NCBI GenBank assembly: GCA_013180625.2
Contig: SNVD02004761.1
Location: 147,681 to 211,680, forward strand
DNA: 64,000 nt
DNA from: Boswellia sacra
Taxonomy: Eukaryota > Streptophyta > Magnoliopsida > Sapindales > Burseraceae
Reading direction: 5' to 3'
In this document: piece after piece, positions 60,569 to 64,000 of the stretch
Layout: each line of letters begins with the position of its first letter
Numbering within the stretch: the first letter of the stretch is position 1
Program-made: the position numbers and the translations under genes
Notes under the pieces: generated by a model
Databases searched by the model: none
What the model was told of the DNA's origin: nothing
Seen by the model: the letters and a program-made list of their open reading frames with translations, nothing else

Positions 60569-62030
60569 TTGACAAGATATGGGCTTTTAAGTCTTCTATT
60601 GGATCAAAAGAACGGGATGGTTCTATTTTTATCCATGGATGAAAATAATTTTTGTATCTGAGCCCATCAGATTTAATCAGAACTCTTTTAGCAAAAAACT
60701 GGGCTAGAAGATCAAAACCTATGACTAGGTCTTTATCTGGTAAAGTAGAACCTAGAAATTTATGCATAAAAGATAAACCTGGAAAGAGTTCAAGGTATAC
60801 CTTTTTGCTGAGAAGTTCTGTAGAGAAAACCTCATTATTTGTAGCACGAAAATACTGTCGATGTGAAATCCAATATTCGGCAGGGAGAACAGTTGGATTA
60901 AGAATGGAAGCTGCAGCACCAGTATCAATGAGAGCAATCAAGTTGATTGGCTTGTCAAACTTGGATGTCCGGATTATAACAGGAACAAGAGGAATAATAA
61001 ATTTTGACATTGTGCAAGCCGGTTGAACTGAAATTGGTCTGGCTTCATAAGAATCATAAGGTTCTTCTTTTGAACAGTCATATGGATCTGCTTGACTGAT
61101 CATAAAAAAAGTATCTTCATCTTCTGTATCTTGTTCTGAGAAGAGGGATTCAAGGTCTTCAGTATCATAGCAAGAAACTCCTATAATCTGGGAAACAGTA
61201 TGAAAAACCTTGTCTTTGTTTTTCTTTTGTGAACATTGTTTTGCAAAATGTCCTTTTTGCCCACAGATGTAGCATTTATTAGATTTTCTTTTTGTTTTCT
61301 TTTTGCGAAAAAATCTTCTCGCTTTCTTTGGGCCAAAAGAAGATTGCTTCTTGAATTTTCGAATATGCTTCTTTTTCTTGGATGGGCAGAAGCACGAATC
61401 ACCACCTTTGCACTCAATCTTGAGGTCTGGTCTTTGACAAACTTTTTCAAGTTTCTTACGAACATTGTTGTATTCAGTAAGAAATTTGGAACTATTACAG
61501 AGCTTCTGTAATTGCTGCAATACAAATTGGAACAGATTTCCCAAAGATACTTGTGAAAGAGTCATACCTTGGGATGCAATAAACCTTAGAGTTTCAGATC
61601 CCAAAGGATCTTGAAGTTGATTAAGATAAGCCTGCTTGAGATTAGGATCATCCAAACCTCCAATGAGATAAAATCTTTCTCGAACTTTTTTGAAATGATG
61701 TTGAATATGCTTTGGTTTGAAAGAACAGCATTTCAACTCGAAAAATTCTTCTCTGGCTTTATCTTCAACATGTGTAGGACTTCCCAGAAATTCTGAATAG
61801 ATATAAAACATGAATTGATTGATGTCCACAGAATCAATGATTTGCAATTGGCGGTATTCTCCAAGCTTTAACCACCATTCTCGTAAGGAACTTGTCATTC
61901 TTGCTATGAAGTCAAGAATAACACCCTTCACAGTAGAGCCGGGACGTAACATTTCTGCATTGCACCAGGATGTCATTTCATGGATTCTATTTCTTTGATC
62001 ATCAATACCGCAATCATCAAAAGTAAACAA
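60569..62030 (-). pseudogene. Caulimovirid coat protein and aspartic protease region
   Basis: An open frame of about 487 codons within the viral sequence. The first part resembles pararetrovirus coat protein (MTSWCNAEMLRPGSTVKG, later FYLIGGLDDPNLKQAYLNQL). A Lys/Arg-rich region leads into the CCHC knuckle CYICGQKGHFAKQC (about 61275-61234), which binds viral RNA in the family. A retropepsin-type protease follows with active site LIDTGAAAS (about 60938-60912). The frame stays open past the viral end into the Athila LTR to 60432, so the last 45 codons are not viral. The upstream part is separated by a shift at about 62195. Confidence 0.85.
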
Positions 62031-62107
62031 AGAGTTCTTATGACGTGCGGGTTTGTGAGTTGGCTGACTATTGACATGTATGGTATCTTCAATAGATTCA
62101 TCTTCAT

Positions 62108-63080
62108 CTAAAGGATTTTGAACTGTAGCATTTGTATAAGAAGGCTGAGGATCATCATCATCATTGCCAGAATCATCATGATAGGAAGAATCTGATCAGA
62201 ATCAGAATCTATTTCAAAGGATTGAGAATTTTCTCGATTAGAAATATCTTCTGAAGCAGAGGATAACTCCACATTTTCATTTTCAATTGTAAGGTTTTGG
62301 AGGTATGTAGAAATAGGGTTAGGTGTGATGGTGAGTTGAGCTGGAGGGTCTGGTAAAGGTGTTTTACTGGAAGAAAGTTTCTGTTTTTGTTTTGAGGGTT
62401 TTTTCTGCAAAGATTTTTTATTCTGGAGGAATAAAGAACTATTTCCAAAAATAGAATCAGGAGTGGGATATGCAGGAGATATCAGGACTTGTGGTGTTTT
62501 GGGCAAAAGGGATGGAGGAGTAGGAGTGGTAAAGAGTCTGTCTAGAGGATGTTGTGGAGATTGAATAAGAGACCATTCTTTCCAAAGAGATTAGCTGCTG
62601 CTTTAACTGATTCATTTCAGTTTGAAGATGTTGAAATGGAATAGATTGCTTCAGATGCTGAAGAATAATCTGATGTAGATCTTCAATTCTCCTTTTCAAA
62701 GCTTCTAAGGGAGTCAGCACTTGTCGTTGTTGAGAATCTATTTTTGTCTCGATTCTCTTGGTTGTTTGTTCTATTTTTTGCAGATATTGGTTCTGAATTA
62801 CTACATTTTCATATTGCCAATTTAGCACTGCTTCTGCTTGAGTCATCTGCTCAGGTTGTCCATCTGCTTTTCTAGAGGTTGATGTTTTTACCTTCCATGC
62901 AGATTTTTCTCTGGTAACAGGATCTTCTCTGGATTCCAGAGGGGGAAATGAAGTTGGATCTGGTTGGTACATAGCTACAGAAGGAATAGTTAAGCTGGTA
63001 TGTTGTTTTGGGATCCAAACAGCTTTAGACTTTACATTTTTTCTGTGGAATAGAGATTTGAATTGGAGTTTCTGGATCAG
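62108..63080 (-). pseudogene. Caulimovirid linker with coiled coil
   Basis: Two overlapping open stretches in different frames (63080-62590 and 62590-62200) between movement and coat proteins. The first holds a long coiled-coil-like helix (IEQTTKRIETKIDSQQRQ; LKRRIEDLHQIILQHLKQ); the second is Ser/Pro/Lys-rich and then acidic. In caulimovirids coiled coils of this kind mediate contact with the virion; the role here is inferred. Frameshifts at about 62590 and 62195 break continuity. Confidence 0.7.
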
Positions 63081-64000
63081 AAGAATTAGATTGGGAGTCG
63101 TCATCTAGATCATCCCATCTAGAGGGTTCTGGAATTGTTTGATGAACTGGACCTGTATATTTGACTACAAAGTCAAATTTGCCAGTTGATTCACCCAGTA
63201 AATCATAACCAGGAACCTTTTGTTTGTATGCTTTATAAAAAGCATCTAATGTCTTCAACCTTGGAGGTCGATAAGCTCTTTTCCTGCTAGGCGGTCTGAA
63301 AGGATCAGCATGCTCCAAACAAGCAGGACAATTACAAGAGAGATTGTCTGGCTGATGTTCTTGGAACATTTGAATCGGAACGCCTTGATCATCAAAAGCA
63401 TAGATCTCAGTAGGAATATATGGAAGAATTCCAAACTGAGTTGAGAAAGGTTGTGTAAAAGATTTTTCAGGAGCAAAATGAATTTCTATTTTGCCACTGG
63501 AAGTTCTTTTAAAAGAGGGCTCTGTAGATTGTAAAGGCTGATTGGAAGAAGAAGCAGCATGGGTTTCTTCATAGTTGGTAACCCATTTGGTAGGTATCAA
63601 TTCTTTGAGCTTTTCACGGGCTATCTGTTTAGGAACAAAAGTACAGCTAGGGACTTGATTTGATTCTACATTTATGAATATAGAATCATTTGTTTCATTT
63701 GGAAGAGCGATGTCCATAGCATGATCTTGAACCCGGTAAACCATTTGGTAATGGAGAGTGGCCATATATGTAGGTCCAACAGGGACAACACCAACAACTT
63801 GGATTTGCAATTTGAGACAAGTTTTGAGTTGAGGATCGTTGATGGGCATATTGAAGTTTGGGAACATGGTAACCATGATTGTACCAGCATTTAGGGTGGT
63901 TTGAACAGTGCCTAAACAAGCATGTTCATAATTAGGGAATCTGGTATCAAGGAGAGCAATTCTGGAGGTAACAGGAAGGCCTTTACGAGCATGATAAGTG
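63025..64000 (-). pseudogene. Caulimovirid movement protein region (partial, runs off window)
   Basis: Open from the window edge to a stop at 63025. It shows the plant-virus movement protein core (RIALLDTRFPNYEHACLGTV, MVTMFPNFNM, TCLKLQIQVVGVV) followed by a Cys-containing and Pro-rich stretch (CNCPACLEHADPFRPPSRKR). In living viruses this part opens plasmodesmata for cell-to-cell spread. The start lies outside the window, and the frame ends early through a shift at about 63045 that separates it from the rest of the polyprotein. Confidence 0.85.

Larger units (their letters stand above)
60569..64000 (-). mobile_element. Endogenous caulimovirid (petuvirus-like), partial
   Basis: Minus-strand fragments of one plant pararetrovirus polyprotein in the order movement protein (64000-63025), coiled-coil and acidic linker (63080-62108), coat protein with CCHC knuckle, and aspartic protease (62030-60569). 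Having all of these collinear, apparently in a single ORF, is the petuvirus arrangement; badnaviruses also have one large polyprotein, so the genus is an inference. RT and RNase H would come next but are replaced by the Athila LTR. Frameshifts at about 63045, 62590 and 62195 show an old, non-infectious integrated copy. It continues beyond the right window edge. Confidence 0.85.

Overview
The window is nuclear DNA from a flowering plant, most likely a eudicot. It carries wall-associated receptor kinase (WAK-like) genes with the usual three-exon layout, plant LTR retrotransposon lineages (TNT1-like Copia, Sirevirus-type Copia, Athila-type Ty3/gypsy), an L1-type LINE, small TIR elements and an endogenous plant pararetrovirus. 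No bacterial features, operons, tRNA or rRNA genes were seen. By eye, well over two thirds of the window is transposon-derived. I cannot fix the species.

Layout. 1-200: 5' end of a WAK-like gene (minus), cut by the window edge. 422-1561: a non-autonomous hAT-type element with an 8-bp target duplication, about 220 bp upstream of that gene's ATG. 3570-9003: a nearly intact TNT1-like Copia element (plus) with 5-bp duplications and one in-frame stop. 10418-18545: a Sirevirus-type Copia remnant (minus) with an extra ORF after pol, joined head-to-head near 18545 to a plus-strand gag and LTR of the same lineage. That plus-strand LTR is split into 20106-20602 and 26765-27175 by a long LTR-like element (20603-26759), which itself holds a 5'-truncated LINE. 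27650-36648: a WAK-like pseudogene (minus) whose kinase exon is split by an older Copia element (28341-33559). 38789-42306: the one intact host gene, a three-exon WAK-like receptor kinase of 729 residues. 43946-44853: a Sirevirus solo LTR. 46443-46532: a relic EGF exon of another WAK gene. 47065-47925: a Sirevirus LTR followed by the first bases of its primer-binding site. 47931-60568: an Athila-type Ty3/gypsy element (minus) with gag, pol and, between pol and the 3' LTR, a full-length intronless copy of a LOG-type cytokinin-activating enzyme gene with one premature stop. 60569-64000: a caulimovirid (petuvirus-like) endogenous sequence (minus) broken by frameshifts and cut off at the Athila LTR.

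How it fits together. The host component is a tandem WAK-like array on the minus strand with at least one working-looking member. It has been repeatedly invaded, and the nesting order can be read from target duplications. The two points most worth following up are the LOG copy carried inside an Athila element and a perfect 38-bp Tn5 mosaic-end palindrome at 54431-54468. The palindrome is a library adapter left in the assembly, not biology, and it replaces about 30 nt of the Athila integrase.
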